The notes under the pieces: model-generated
Databases searched by the model: none
What the model saw: the letters and a program-made list of their open reading frames with translations, nothing else
Told to the model about the DNA's origin: nothing
Position numbers and translations under genes: made by a program
Assembly: GCA_003231795.1 (NCBI GenBank)
Contig: QIJI01000214.1
Span: 1 to 12,519, forward strand
Length of the DNA: 12,519 bases
Source of the DNA: Gammaproteobacteria bacterium
GTDB lineage: Bacteria; Pseudomonadota; Gammaproteobacteria; GCA-001735895
Direction: 5' to 3'
Part shown: positions 6,236 through 12,519 of the stretch, one piece after another
How positions within the stretch are numbered: the first letter of the stretch is position 1
Layout of the letters: every line of letters starts with the position of its first letter

Positions 6236-7054
6236 TCAGAACCGGGGTTTGATAACGAGCACTTCGCGGCTGGAATCAAGGCGAGCCTTAGGCTCGGCCA
6301 GCACGGATACAAACCCACGCACCCGATCTTCGTTGATCGCAGTGACTGTAGCGACCGGATAATTTGCCGGAAATCGTCCACCGAGCCCGGAAGTCACCAG
6401 TTCGTCGTCGATTTTAATATCTGCTGTAGCGGGCAGGTAACGTAATTCGAGCTGCCTGGTCGAACCGCGACCAAATGCAACTGATCGAGTCCCGCTACGA
6501 ATAAACTGCACCGGAATTGCGTGCGCGGGATCAGAAATCAATATTGTCGTCGCTGACTGGGGATTAACGTGTATCACCTGACCCATGACACCGAAATCGT
6601 CGATCACGGCATGACCTATCTCGACACCATCACTACTACCCTTGTTGATTTCGATTAACTGTCGATACGGGTTCTGATCCACAGACAGGAGTTCCGCGAC
6701 AATGACATCGTCGGCAATTTTTCGTGACGCGCCGAGCAACTTGCGCAGGCGGGCATTCTCCTCCGCCAATACTTCCAGTTGCTGTAGCCGCGCATTCAGA
6801 ATACGGCCGTCGGCCTTGAGCGCTGCATTTTCCTCGAGTAGTTCAGTCTGCGCAGTAAACCAGTCATTCATCCAGTTCCCTGTGGTAGCCGGCAGGCTGA
6901 CGAGAAATCGTAACGGGGAAAGCGCCAATGAAATATTGGTGCGCACCACTTCGAGGTGTTGAAAACGATGGTCGACGACCATCATCGCAATACTGAATCC
7001 GATCAGGAACAGGGCCTGCAGGGAAGCGCCTCGTGCCTGGAGTCGTATTTGCAT
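6236..7054 (-). CDS. mreC: Rod shape-determining protein MreC
   Basis: Bitopic inner-membrane protein whose periplasmic part contacts PBP2 and helps switch on wall elongation. The 272-residue protein has a short basic N-terminus, a membrane helix at about residues 12-27 ending in VVDHRF, and a coiled coil at about 66-108 (TELLEENAALKA to EENARLRKLLG). The family's beta-barrel domains follow, including YRQLIEINKGSSDGVEIGHAVID and GVMGQVIHVNPQSATTILISD, with GLGGRFPANYPVATV near the end. AGGGA (7062-7066 on the top-strand count) stands 7 bases before the ATG. This binding site sits in a perfect 10-bp palindrome, AGGGATCCCT (7057-7066), which might modulate initiation. Thirty bases separate it from mreB. 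Confidence 0.95.
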   Translation of the reverse strand: MQIRLQARGASLQALFLIGFSIAMMVVDHRFQHLEVVRTNISLALSPLRFLVSLPATTGNWMNDWFTAQTELLEENAALKADGRILNARLQQLEVLAEENARLRKLLGASRKIADDVIVAELLSVDQNPYRQLIEINKGSSDGVEIGHAVIDDFGVMGQVIHVNPQSATTILISDPAHAIPVQFIRSGTRSVAFGRGSTRQLELRYLPATADIKIDDELVTSGLGGRFPANYPVATVTAINEDRVRGFVSVLAEPKARLDSSREVLVIKPRF

Positions 7055-7084
7055 TAAGGGATCCCTAAGCGAGGCGGCCTGAGT

Positions 7085-8131
7085 TTACTCTACTGCCAGA
7101 AAATCCAACCCATGTTCATCGATCATTTCGAGCACCCTGCCACCACCTCTGGCAACACAGGTTAACGGGTCTTCGGCAATAATCACGGGCAAACCGGTTT
7201 CTTCCATGATCAGTCGATCAAGGTCTCGTAGCAATGCACCGCCACCCGTCAACACGATACCGCGCTCGGCGATATCAGAACCCAACTCGGGTGGTGTTTG
7301 TTCCAATGCATTTTTGACCGCTGAAATGATTCCGTAAAGCGGGTCTTGAAGGGCTTCCAGAATTTCATTGCTATTCAGCGTGAAACTTCGGGGCACTCCT
7401 TCCGACAAATTACGGCCCTTGACTTCAATCTCCAGCAAATCCTTGCCCGGATAAGCCGCGGCAATTTCAACTTTAATTCTTTCTGCGGTTGCTTCGCCGA
7501 TTAATATACCGTAGTTGCGGCGCACATAATTGATGATTGCGTCATCGAAGCGATCACCACCGATCCGGACCGAGGCCGAGTAAACGATTCCATTAAGTGA
7601 CATTACCGCTACTTCGGAAGTTCCGCCACCGATATCCAGAACCATCGATCCCTGTGGTTCATCGACCGGCATGCCGGCACCAATGGCGGCGGCCATCGGT
7701 TCTTCGATCAAATAGACCTTGCGTGCCCCCGCACCCAGGGCTGATTCCTTGATCGCACGACGCTCCACCTGGGTGGCGCCACAAGGAACACAGATCAGCA
7801 CTCTCGGGCTCGGTCGCAAGAACTGATTTTCGTGTACCTTGCGGATAAAATGCTGCAGCATTTTTTCGGTGTAGGTGAAATCGGCGATAACGCCGTCTTT
7901 CATTGGTCGTTTGGCGGTAATGTTGGCGGGAGTACGGCCGAGCATCTTTTTCGCGTCGGTGCCGACGGCTTCGATCGATTTCGGACCCCCTGGACCGCGG
8001 TCCTGCCGAATCGCAACAACCGATGGTTCGTTCAGAACAATGCCCTGACCCCTGGAATAAATAAGCGTGTTGGCGGTACCCAAATCGATTGACAAATCAT
8101 TGGATAGCAAGCCGCGAATAGCTGCAAACAT
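7085..8131 (-). CDS. mreB: Actin-like rod shape protein MreB
   Basis: Bacterial actin homologue that forms membrane-bound antiparallel filaments and directs the wall-elongation complex. The 348-residue length matches E. coli MreB (347), and the sequence is very similar throughout. The nucleotide-binding motifs are all present: DLGTANTLIY (16-25), LDIGGGTSE with D166, and VLTGGGALL (GGG at 296-298). The N-terminus MFAAIRGLL is a short amphipathic stretch of the kind that attaches filaments to the membrane. First gene of mreB-mreC-mreD-rnd, divergent from gatC. No Shine-Dalgarno is recognisable before the ATG; the preceding bases are A-rich (GGTTAAAAAACACACC). Confidence 0.98.
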   Translation of the reverse strand: MFAAIRGLLSNDLSIDLGTANTLIYSRGQGIVLNEPSVVAIRQDRGPGGPKSIEAVGTDAKKMLGRTPANITAKRPMKDGVIADFTYTEKMLQHFIRKVHENQFLRPSPRVLICVPCGATQVERRAIKESALGAGARKVYLIEEPMAAAIGAGMPVDEPQGSMVLDIGGGTSEVAVMSLNGIVYSASVRIGGDRFDDAIINYVRRNYGILIGEATAERIKVEIAAAYPGKDLLEIEVKGRNLSEGVPRSFTLNSNEILEALQDPLYGIISAVKNALEQTPPELGSDIAERGIVLTGGGALLRDLDRLIMEETGLPVIIAEDPLTCVARGGGRVLEMIDEHGLDFLAVE

Positions 8132-8219
8132 GGTGTGTTTTTTAACCTGTCGTATTTGTGTTGAGTTGCGTTGCCACGAAATTCCCTAAGATCACGATGA
8201 ATTAACGCAGGACGGGCGT

Positions 8220-8248
8220 ACTCTAGCAACGGCGAGTCATTTTCACAA
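8220..8248 (-). promoter_or_regulatory. Candidate sigma-70 promoter for mreB
   Basis: On the minus strand TTGTGA (8243-8248) is followed after exactly 17 bases by TAGAGT (8220-8225). Each hexamer matches the consensus at four of six positions. Transcription would begin near 8213, about 80 bases before the mreB ATG. The -35 hexamer lies inside overlapping small dyads (TTTCAC-AAG-GTGAAA at 8241-8255 and AAGGT-GAAAT-ACCTT at 8247-8261) that might be an operator. The call is by eye only. Confidence 0.35.
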
Positions 8249-8289
8249 GGTGAAATACCTTAAAAAAGAGTGACCTATGGCATTTTGCG

Positions 8290-8295
8290 TATAAT
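8290..8295 (+). promoter_or_regulatory. Perfect TATAAT -10 element, candidate gatCAB promoter
   Basis: TATAAT at 8290-8295 matches the sigma-70 -10 consensus exactly and lies 67 bases before the gatC start. No good -35 is found 16-18 bases upstream (GAGTGA or AGAGTG region), so an activator or an extended contact may be needed. The rest of the 8132-8361 gap contains no gene. The leader has a weak GCTT/AAGC hairpin (8304-8315) and no convincing Shine-Dalgarno before gatC. Confidence 0.5.
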
Positions 8296-8361
8296 AGCCT
8301 TTTGCTTATACAAGCGACCAAATTGTGGTAAGTTTGCTGGCTTTTCAATGATGACACTGAA

Positions 8362-8649
8362 ATGGCTCTGAAACCCGGGGATTTACGCAATATTGCCCAC
8401 CTCGCCCGGCTGCATATCGAGGACGATAGCATCGATCGCTACGCCGACGATCTGTCGAGTATCCTGGAACTGGTCGATCAGATGAATCGGGTAGACAGCA
8501 GCGGCGTAAAACCGCTCGCCAACCCACTCGACGCGACTCAGCGATTGCGCGACGACGAAGTCACCGAAATCGACGAACGTGAAAAATTTCAGCAACTTGC
8601 ACCGGATGTCGAGCAGGGCCTGTACCGGGTTCCACGGGTAATCGAATAA
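8362..8649 (+). CDS. gatC: Aspartyl/glutamyl-tRNA amidotransferase subunit C
   Basis: Small structural subunit of GatCAB that wraps around GatA and stabilises its contact with GatB. The 95-residue length is standard. Family landmarks are the N-terminal helix DLRNIAHLARLHI, then LSSILELVDQMNRVDSSGV, the LANPLDATQRLRDDEVTE signature and the C-terminal QGLYRVPRVIE. First gene of the gatCAB operon. The ATG at 8362 is the only suitable start, although no clear ribosome binding site precedes it. The TAA stop shares one base with the gatA start (TAATG). Confidence 0.95.
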   Translation: MALKPGDLRNIAHLARLHIEDDSIDRYADDLSSILELVDQMNRVDSSGVKPLANPLDATQRLRDDEVTEIDEREKFQQLAPDVEQGLYRVPRVIE

Positions 8650-10100
8650 TGGCCCGTTCCATCACAGAAATTCGCGACGGTCTGACGCAGGGAAAATATT
8701 CCAGCGTCGAAATTACCCAGGACTACCTGGACCGCATCGAACAGCATAACCCGGCCCTCAATTGCTTCATCAGCGTTACCCCTGAAATCGCACTGCAACA
8801 GGCCGGCGAGGCAGACAGGGCCATCGCTGATGGAAATATCCAGGCGCTTACCGGCGTGCCGCTGGCGCATAAGGATCTGTTTTGCACCGATGGTGTACGA
8901 ACTTCTTGCGGCTCTCGCATTCTCGATAATTTCGTCGCACCTTACGATGCCACCGTGATCGAAAACTTTAAAAAAGCCGGTGCGGTGATGCTTGGCAAGA
9001 CCAATATGGATGAGTTCGCGATGGGCTCATCCAACGAAAACTCCTATTACGGCAATGTCGCCAATCCATGGGACCTGAATCGCGTTCCGGGTGGGTCTTC
9101 GGGCGGCTCGGCGGCCGTGATTGCGGCCGGTCTCGCGCCTGGATCTACCGGTACCGATACCGGCGGGTCGATTCGCCAGCCGGCTGCGCTATGTGGTGTC
9201 ACCGGCATCAAACCCACCTATGGACGGGTTTCCCGCTACGGCATGGTAGCTTTCGCTTCGAGTCTCGATCAAGCTGGCCCTTTTGCGCAATCAGCTGAGG
9301 ACTGCGCACTGTTGCTGCAAACCATGGCTGGTTTCGACCGCCGCGATTCGACCAGTGCCGAAGAATCGGTACCCGACTTCAGCGCCGACCTAAATCACCC
9401 GATCGAGGGTTTGAAAATTGGTTTGCCGAAAGAATATTTTGGCGACGGTCTGGACAGCCAACTGGCGGCCACAATCGAAGCGGCCATTACCGAACTGCGC
9501 AAACTTGGTGCCGAATTTTGCGATATCTCCTTGCCCAATGCAAACCTGTCAATTCCGGTTTACTACGTGATCGCGATGGCGGAATGTTCTTCCAATCTGT
9601 CCCGCTTTGACGGGGTTCGTTTCGGACATCGCTGCGATAACCCGCGGGACCTGGAAGACCTTTACAAACGCTCGCGCGGCGAAGGATTTGGCGATGAAGT
9701 CAAGCGCCGCATCATGATTGGCACCTATGCCTTATCGGCCGGCTATTACGACGCCTATTACCTCAAGGCGCAGCAACTAAGGCGTATGATCAAGGATGAT
9801 TATCAAAAGGCCTTCACCGAGGTCGACCTGATTCTCGGGCCCACCACCCCCGAGGTAGCTTTCGCCATAGGTGCCAAAACCGACGATCCGGTAAGCATGT
9901 ATCTGCAGGATATCTATACCATTTCGCTGAACCTGGCTGGCCTGCCCGGGATCTCGCTACCGGTCGGTTTTGTTGACTCGATGCCGGTCGGAATGCAGTT
10001 AATCGGTAATTATTTTGACGAGGCGCGGCTGTTAAACACCGCGCATTGCTACCAGCAGGTCAGCGACTGGCATTTACAACGGCCGCAGGCTTTCGCATGA
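8649..10100 (+). CDS. gatA: Aspartyl/glutamyl-tRNA amidotransferase subunit A
   Basis: Amidase subunit of GatCAB: it releases ammonia from glutamine and passes it through a tunnel to GatB. The 483-residue protein has the amidase-signature catalytic triad: K75 in LAHKDLF, the cis-serine S150 in PGGSSGGSAA, and the nucleophile S174 in TDTGGSIRQPAAL. The spacing of the three residues is the same as in the characterised S. aureus enzyme (79, 154, 178). KPTYGRVSRYGMVAFASSLDQ, which follows, and the C-terminal LPGISLPVGF are also typical. The start overlaps the gatC stop by one base and the end overlaps gatB by four (ATGA), consistent with coupled 1:1:1 synthesis. Nothing unusual is seen. Confidence 0.98.
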   Translation: MARSITEIRDGLTQGKYSSVEITQDYLDRIEQHNPALNCFISVTPEIALQQAGEADRAIADGNIQALTGVPLAHKDLFCTDGVRTSCGSRILDNFVAPYDATVIENFKKAGAVMLGKTNMDEFAMGSSNENSYYGNVANPWDLNRVPGGSSGGSAAVIAAGLAPGSTGTDTGGSIRQPAALCGVTGIKPTYGRVSRYGMVAFASSLDQAGPFAQSAEDCALLLQTMAGFDRRDSTSAEESVPDFSADLNHPIEGLKIGLPKEYFGDGLDSQLAATIEAAITELRKLGAEFCDISLPNANLSIPVYYVIAMAECSSNLSRFDGVRFGHRCDNPRDLEDLYKRSRGEGFGDEVKRRIMIGTYALSAGYYDAYYLKAQQLRRMIKDDYQKAFTEVDLILGPTTPEVAFAIGAKTDDPVSMYLQDIYTISLNLAGLPGISLPVGFVDSMPVGMQLIGNYFDEARLLNTAHCYQQVSDWHLQRPQAFA

Positions 10101-11536
10101 ATGAATGGGAAACCGTCATCGGACTTGAAATTCACGCGCAACTGGCCACTGCCAGCAAAATCTTTTCCGCTGCGTCAACCCAGTATGGCGCAGAGCCCAA
10201 TCGCCATGCCTGTGTCGTAGACCTGGGGATGCCCGGGGTATTACCGGTACTTAATCGCGCCGCGGTTAACATGGCCATTCGATTTGGTGTCGCGATTGGG
10301 GCAGAAATTGGTCACGAATCGGTTTTTGCCCGTAAAAATTACTTCTACCCGGATTTACCCAAGGGTTACCAGATTTCGCAATTTGAATTCCCAATTGTCG
10401 GACGCGGTCAAATCTCGATCAGCCTGGATGAGCAGAACCGCAAGCAAATCGGGATTACCCGAGCCCACCTCGAGGAGGACGCTGGAAAATCGATCCACGA
10501 TCAGTTTCCCGCGCAAAGTGGCATCGATTTGAACCGTGCCGGCACACCGCTGCTGGAAATTGTTTCGGAGCCGGACATGCGTTCCGCCAAAGAGGCGGTC
10601 GCCTATGCGCGCAAGATACATTCGCTGGTGCGCTATCTCGAAATTTGTGATGGCAATATGCAGGAAGGATCTTTCCGCTGCGACGCCAATGTGTCGGTGC
10701 GGCGCAAGGGCGATGAAAAGCTGGGTACGCGAGCCGAATTGAAAAACATCAACTCATTCCGTTTTATCGAACGCGCGATTAACTACGAAGTCGAGCGCCA
10801 GATCGATTTGATCGAAGACGGCGGTAGTGTGGTACAGGAAACCCGTCTTTATGATTCAGAGCGTGACGAAACCCGCTCGATGCGCAGCAAGGAAGAAGCC
10901 AATGATTACCGTTACTTCCCGGACCCCGATTTGCTGCCGGTAGTAGTCACTGCAAAAGACATCGAGCGAATTCGAGCTGCTTTACCCGAGCTACCGGAGC
11001 AGAAGCAGCAGCGTTACATATCGGAATATGGCCTGTCGAATGACAACGCCGAACTGTTGGTTGCCAATCGCGATACCGCGCTCTATTTTGAAGCGGCCTG
11101 TAATAATTCAGCGGCTCCTGTAGCCCAGCTCGCAAACTGGATTCTCGGCGATCTCGCCGGGGCTTTAAACAAGTCTGGACTCGAAATCAGTGACTCTCCT
11201 GTTTCAGCGGAAATGCTGGCGCTGCTGGTTGAGCGCATCGCTGACAACACCATTTCCGGAAAGATCGCGAAACAGGTTTTCGAAGCCATGTGGCAGGGCG
11301 AGGGTGACCCTGATGCCATCATCGAGGCCCGAGGTCTCAAGCAAATTACCGATAGTGGCGCGATCGAATTGCTGATCGACGAAGTTATCGCCGCTAACCC
11401 CGAGCAAGTAGAGCAGTTTCGCGCGGGCAAGGATAAAGTGTTGGGCTTTTTCGTCGGGCAAATCATGAAACAGTCGCAAGGCAAGGCCAATCCGGGTCAG
11501 GTCAACGCGATCCTGCGTGAAAAACTGAAGCACTGA
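10097..11536 (+). CDS. gatB: Aspartyl/glutamyl-tRNA amidotransferase subunit B
   Basis: Subunit that binds the misacylated tRNA, phosphorylates the attached Glu (or Asp) with ATP and amidates it with ammonia from GatA. From ATG 10097 it is 479 residues, the usual size. The kinase-cradle motifs are clear: LGMPGVLPVLN, ARKNYFYPDLPKGYQISQFE, LNRAGTPLLEIVSEPD, GSFRCDANVSVR and RAELKNINSF. The SKEEANDYRYFPDPDL segment follows, and a C-terminal GatB/YqeY helical domain (about 330-479) ends in GKANPGQVNAILREKL. The reading frame is open 51 bases further upstream inside gatA, but MNEWETVIGLEIHAQL is the conserved family start, and its ATGA overlap with gatA matches the compact operon. GCAGG lies about 8 bases before it. 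Confidence 0.98.
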   Translation: MNEWETVIGLEIHAQLATASKIFSAASTQYGAEPNRHACVVDLGMPGVLPVLNRAAVNMAIRFGVAIGAEIGHESVFARKNYFYPDLPKGYQISQFEFPIVGRGQISISLDEQNRKQIGITRAHLEEDAGKSIHDQFPAQSGIDLNRAGTPLLEIVSEPDMRSAKEAVAYARKIHSLVRYLEICDGNMQEGSFRCDANVSVRRKGDEKLGTRAELKNINSFRFIERAINYEVERQIDLIEDGGSVVQETRLYDSERDETRSMRSKEEANDYRYFPDPDLLPVVVTAKDIERIRAALPELPEQKQQRYISEYGLSNDNAELLVANRDTALYFEAACNNSAAPVAQLANWILGDLAGALNKSGLEISDSPVSAEMLALLVERIADNTISGKIAKQVFEAMWQGEGDPDAIIEARGLKQITDSGAIELLIDEVIAANPEQVEQFRAGKDKVLGFFVGQIMKQSQGKANPGQVNAILREKLKH

Positions 11537-11868
11537 TGCTAACGATCCGGCGCAGTTGTAGTTACAAGATTATTACCCGCGCAGTCCAAACGGAGAACCG
11601 GTCACTGGTGGCCACTTTGCTACCGGGTGCGGATGATTGCGACATTTGTGATGATCGAAATCAATTACAGGCCAGTCTGAACGCTAACCCGGCGATTATT
11701 ATCGTTTACAATCAACACCCCGATGCGATCGTGCTGGTGGATAGTCTTGATACCCCGGCGGCACAGATTTTTATCGAAATTCGGCAGGACACCAAGGGAG
11801 TCCTCGGGTTGCATGCCATTCGCCAACGAAATCAATCTCCCGAGACTCTGGAACTAATTTACCAATAG
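11536..11868 (+). CDS. Hypothetical 110-residue protein coupled to gatB
   Basis: I do not recognise this family. The start overlaps the gatB stop (TGATG), and the frame stays open to 11868, filling the gap before the next gene; both facts favour a real, translationally coupled gene. Codon use looks like that of its neighbours. The protein has no signal peptide or membrane segment. It begins with a basic stretch (MLTIRRSCSYK), has an acidic centre with a CxxC pair (DCDICDD, C35 and C38), then alternating hydrophobic strands (NPAIIIVYNQ, DAIVLVDSL, AQIFIEIRQ) that suggest a small alpha/beta fold. With only one CxxC, metal binding would need other ligands or a dimer. A role with GatCAB is suggested only by position, and the gene may simply be lineage-specific. 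Confidence 0.6.
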   Translation: MLTIRRSCSYKIITRAVQTENRSLVATLLPGADDCDICDDRNQLQASLNANPAIIIVYNQHPDAIVLVDSLDTPAAQIFIEIRQDTKGVLGLHAIRQRNQSPETLELIYQ

Positions 11869-11869
11869 C

Positions 11870-11891
11870 GGCAAAGGTACGGGCCTTTGCC
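11870..11891 (+). terminator. Intercistronic hairpin before the SDR gene
   Basis: GGCAAAGG (11870-11877) pairs perfectly with CCTTTGCC (11884-11891) around a 6-base loop. It begins 2 bases after the stop of the hypothetical ORF. No T-run follows, so it is a poor intrinsic terminator; it could be a processing or attenuation hairpin. The probable ribosome binding site of the next gene (AAAGGA, 11892-11897) starts at the base directly after the stem. Confidence 0.45.
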
Positions 11892-11909
11892 AAAGGACGC
11901 GCAAACGCT

Positions 11910-12519
11910 ATGTCAAAAGTACTACTGATTACAGGGGCCAGTCGCGGAATCGGTGCTGAAACCGCCCGTCTTGCGGCGATACAAGGGTATTCCCTGTGTC
12001 TCAATTATCGCAATGCCGATCAGGCTGCGGCCGAGCTTCAACAGTCGCTGACTGACCAGGGTCACGTGGCGACATTATTTCAGGCGGACGTAAGTCAGGA
12101 ATCCGAGGTGATATCAATGTTCGAGGCAATTGATGACCAGTTTGGTCGGCTCGACGGGCTGGTCAACAACGCCGGAATCCTGGAACAGCAAAGCGCACTG
12201 GTTGATATGAGCGCTGAACGCTGGCGTCGTGTTCTTGATGTTAACGTGGTTGGCAGCTTTCTATGCGCGCGCGAAGCAATAAAGCGCATGTCCGTGCAAA
12301 ACGGTGGCGATGGTGGTTCGATTGTGAACCTTTCTTCGCGCGCGGCAGATCTCGGGGCCGCACATGAATACATCGACTATGCAGCCGCCAAAGGCGCTAT
12401 CGATGCAATGACGATCGGCCTGTCAAAAGAACTGGGCGACCAGGGTATTCGCGTCAATGCGGTTAAACCCGGACTTATTTATACCGATATCCATGCCGAC
12501 GGTGGTGAGGCGGATCGGG
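11910..12519 (+). CDS. Short-chain dehydrogenase/reductase (SDR), partial at right edge
   Basis: Classical SDR oxidoreductase using NAD(P)H; the substrate is unknown. The first 203 residues are present and no stop occurs before the window ends. The Rossmann motif TGASRGIG (8-15) opens the protein, NNAG is at 86-89, and the catalytic residues are S143 (NLSS), Y157 and K161 (YAAAK). GIRVNAVKPGLIYTDIH follows, as in many SDRs annotated as putative glucose/3-oxoacyl reductases. An arginine after the second strand (LNYR, R34) hints at NADPH preference, which is an inference. The ATG at 11910 places the nucleotide-binding motif at the normal distance from the N-terminus. AAAGGA lies 12 bases upstream, rather far. 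It may be read through from gatCAB or have its own promoter; none is evident. Confidence 0.9.
   Translation, partial: MSKVLLITGASRGIGAETARLAAIQGYSLCLNYRNADQAAAELQQSLTDQGHVATLFQADVSQESEVISMFEAIDDQFGRLDGLVNNAGILEQQSALVDMSAERWRRVLDVNVVGSFLCAREAIKRMSVQNGGDGGSIVNLSSRAADLGAAHEYIDYAAAKGAIDAMTIGLSKELGDQGIRVNAVKPGLIYTDIHADGGEADR

Noticed and set aside
8349..8372. Seven-codon mini-ORF (MMTLKWL) overlapping the gatC start, considered as a leader peptide
   Set aside because: It has no ribosome binding site, no runs of a regulatory amino acid and no attenuator stem; a short frame like this is expected by chance.
10046..10096. Longer GatB start inside gatA
   Set aside because: The added 17 residues are just gatA sequence in another frame; the conserved GatB N-terminus begins at 10097.
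11083..11490. A 135-codon minus-strand frame inside gatB
   Set aside because: Fully antisense to the conserved GatB C-terminal domain; serine- and proline-rich shadow composition and no motif.
1..12519. Defence islands, prophage genes, CRISPR arrays, tRNA or rRNA genes
   Set aside because: No integrase, phage, restriction or Cas-type proteins, no regularly spaced repeats, and no tRNA- or rRNA-like segment were seen on either strand.

Overview
The window comes from a chromosome of a gammaproteobacterium. The evidence is the gene set and its order: mreBCD running divergently from gatCAB (the arrangement I recall from pseudomonads), UbiC, RimO, RNase D, an IbaG-type BolA protein and a secreted FliL-like protein. 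The genus cannot be read from the sequence. An uncultured or little-studied lineage is plausible, because rnd, not maf/rng, follows mreD. No phage, plasmid, CRISPR array, rRNA or tRNA is visible. Almost all of the window is ordinary, well-conserved housekeeping DNA.

Layout, left to right. (1) 23-1887 (+): ubiC (ubiquinone synthesis) and rimO (ribosomal protein S12 modification), coupled by a 4-base ATGA overlap. (2) 2043-3749 (+): a soluble diguanylate cyclase with a roughly 400-residue helical N-terminal region of unknown function. A sequence matching the -10 box of flagellar sigma-28 promoters lies upstream. (3) 3749-3824: a 76-bp element with terminal inverted repeats, flanked by TA. It sits exactly between two converging genes and supplies a base of each stop codon. 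(4) 3824-4054 (-): an IbaG/BolA-like protein. It diverges across about 60 bp from a secreted FliL-like protein at 4115-4519 (+). (5) 4550-4575: a perfect 9-bp hairpin between converging genes. (6) 4588-8131 (-): mreB-mreC-mreD-rnd, the rod-shape operon with RNase D as last gene. (7) 8132-8361: the mreB/gatC divergent control region, without a gene. (8) 8362-11536 (+): gatC-gatA-gatB, the tRNA-dependent amidotransferase, overlapping by 1 and 4 bases. An unrecognised 110-residue ORF follows, coupled to gatB by TGATG, then an intercistronic hairpin and a short-chain dehydrogenase that runs off the right edge.

How the parts work together. MreB filaments with MreC and MreD position the wall-elongation machinery. 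GatCAB corrects misacylated Glu-tRNA(Gln) and/or Asp-tRNA(Asn). The cyclase and the FliL-like protein are near neighbours that both point towards motility and surface behaviour, but a functional link is only inferred.

I did not find a convincing new multi-gene system. The most interesting items are the small element inserted precisely at the converging stop codons, the unexplained N-terminal region of the cyclase, the ORF coupled to gatB, and the possible sigma-28 and symmetric divergent promoters.
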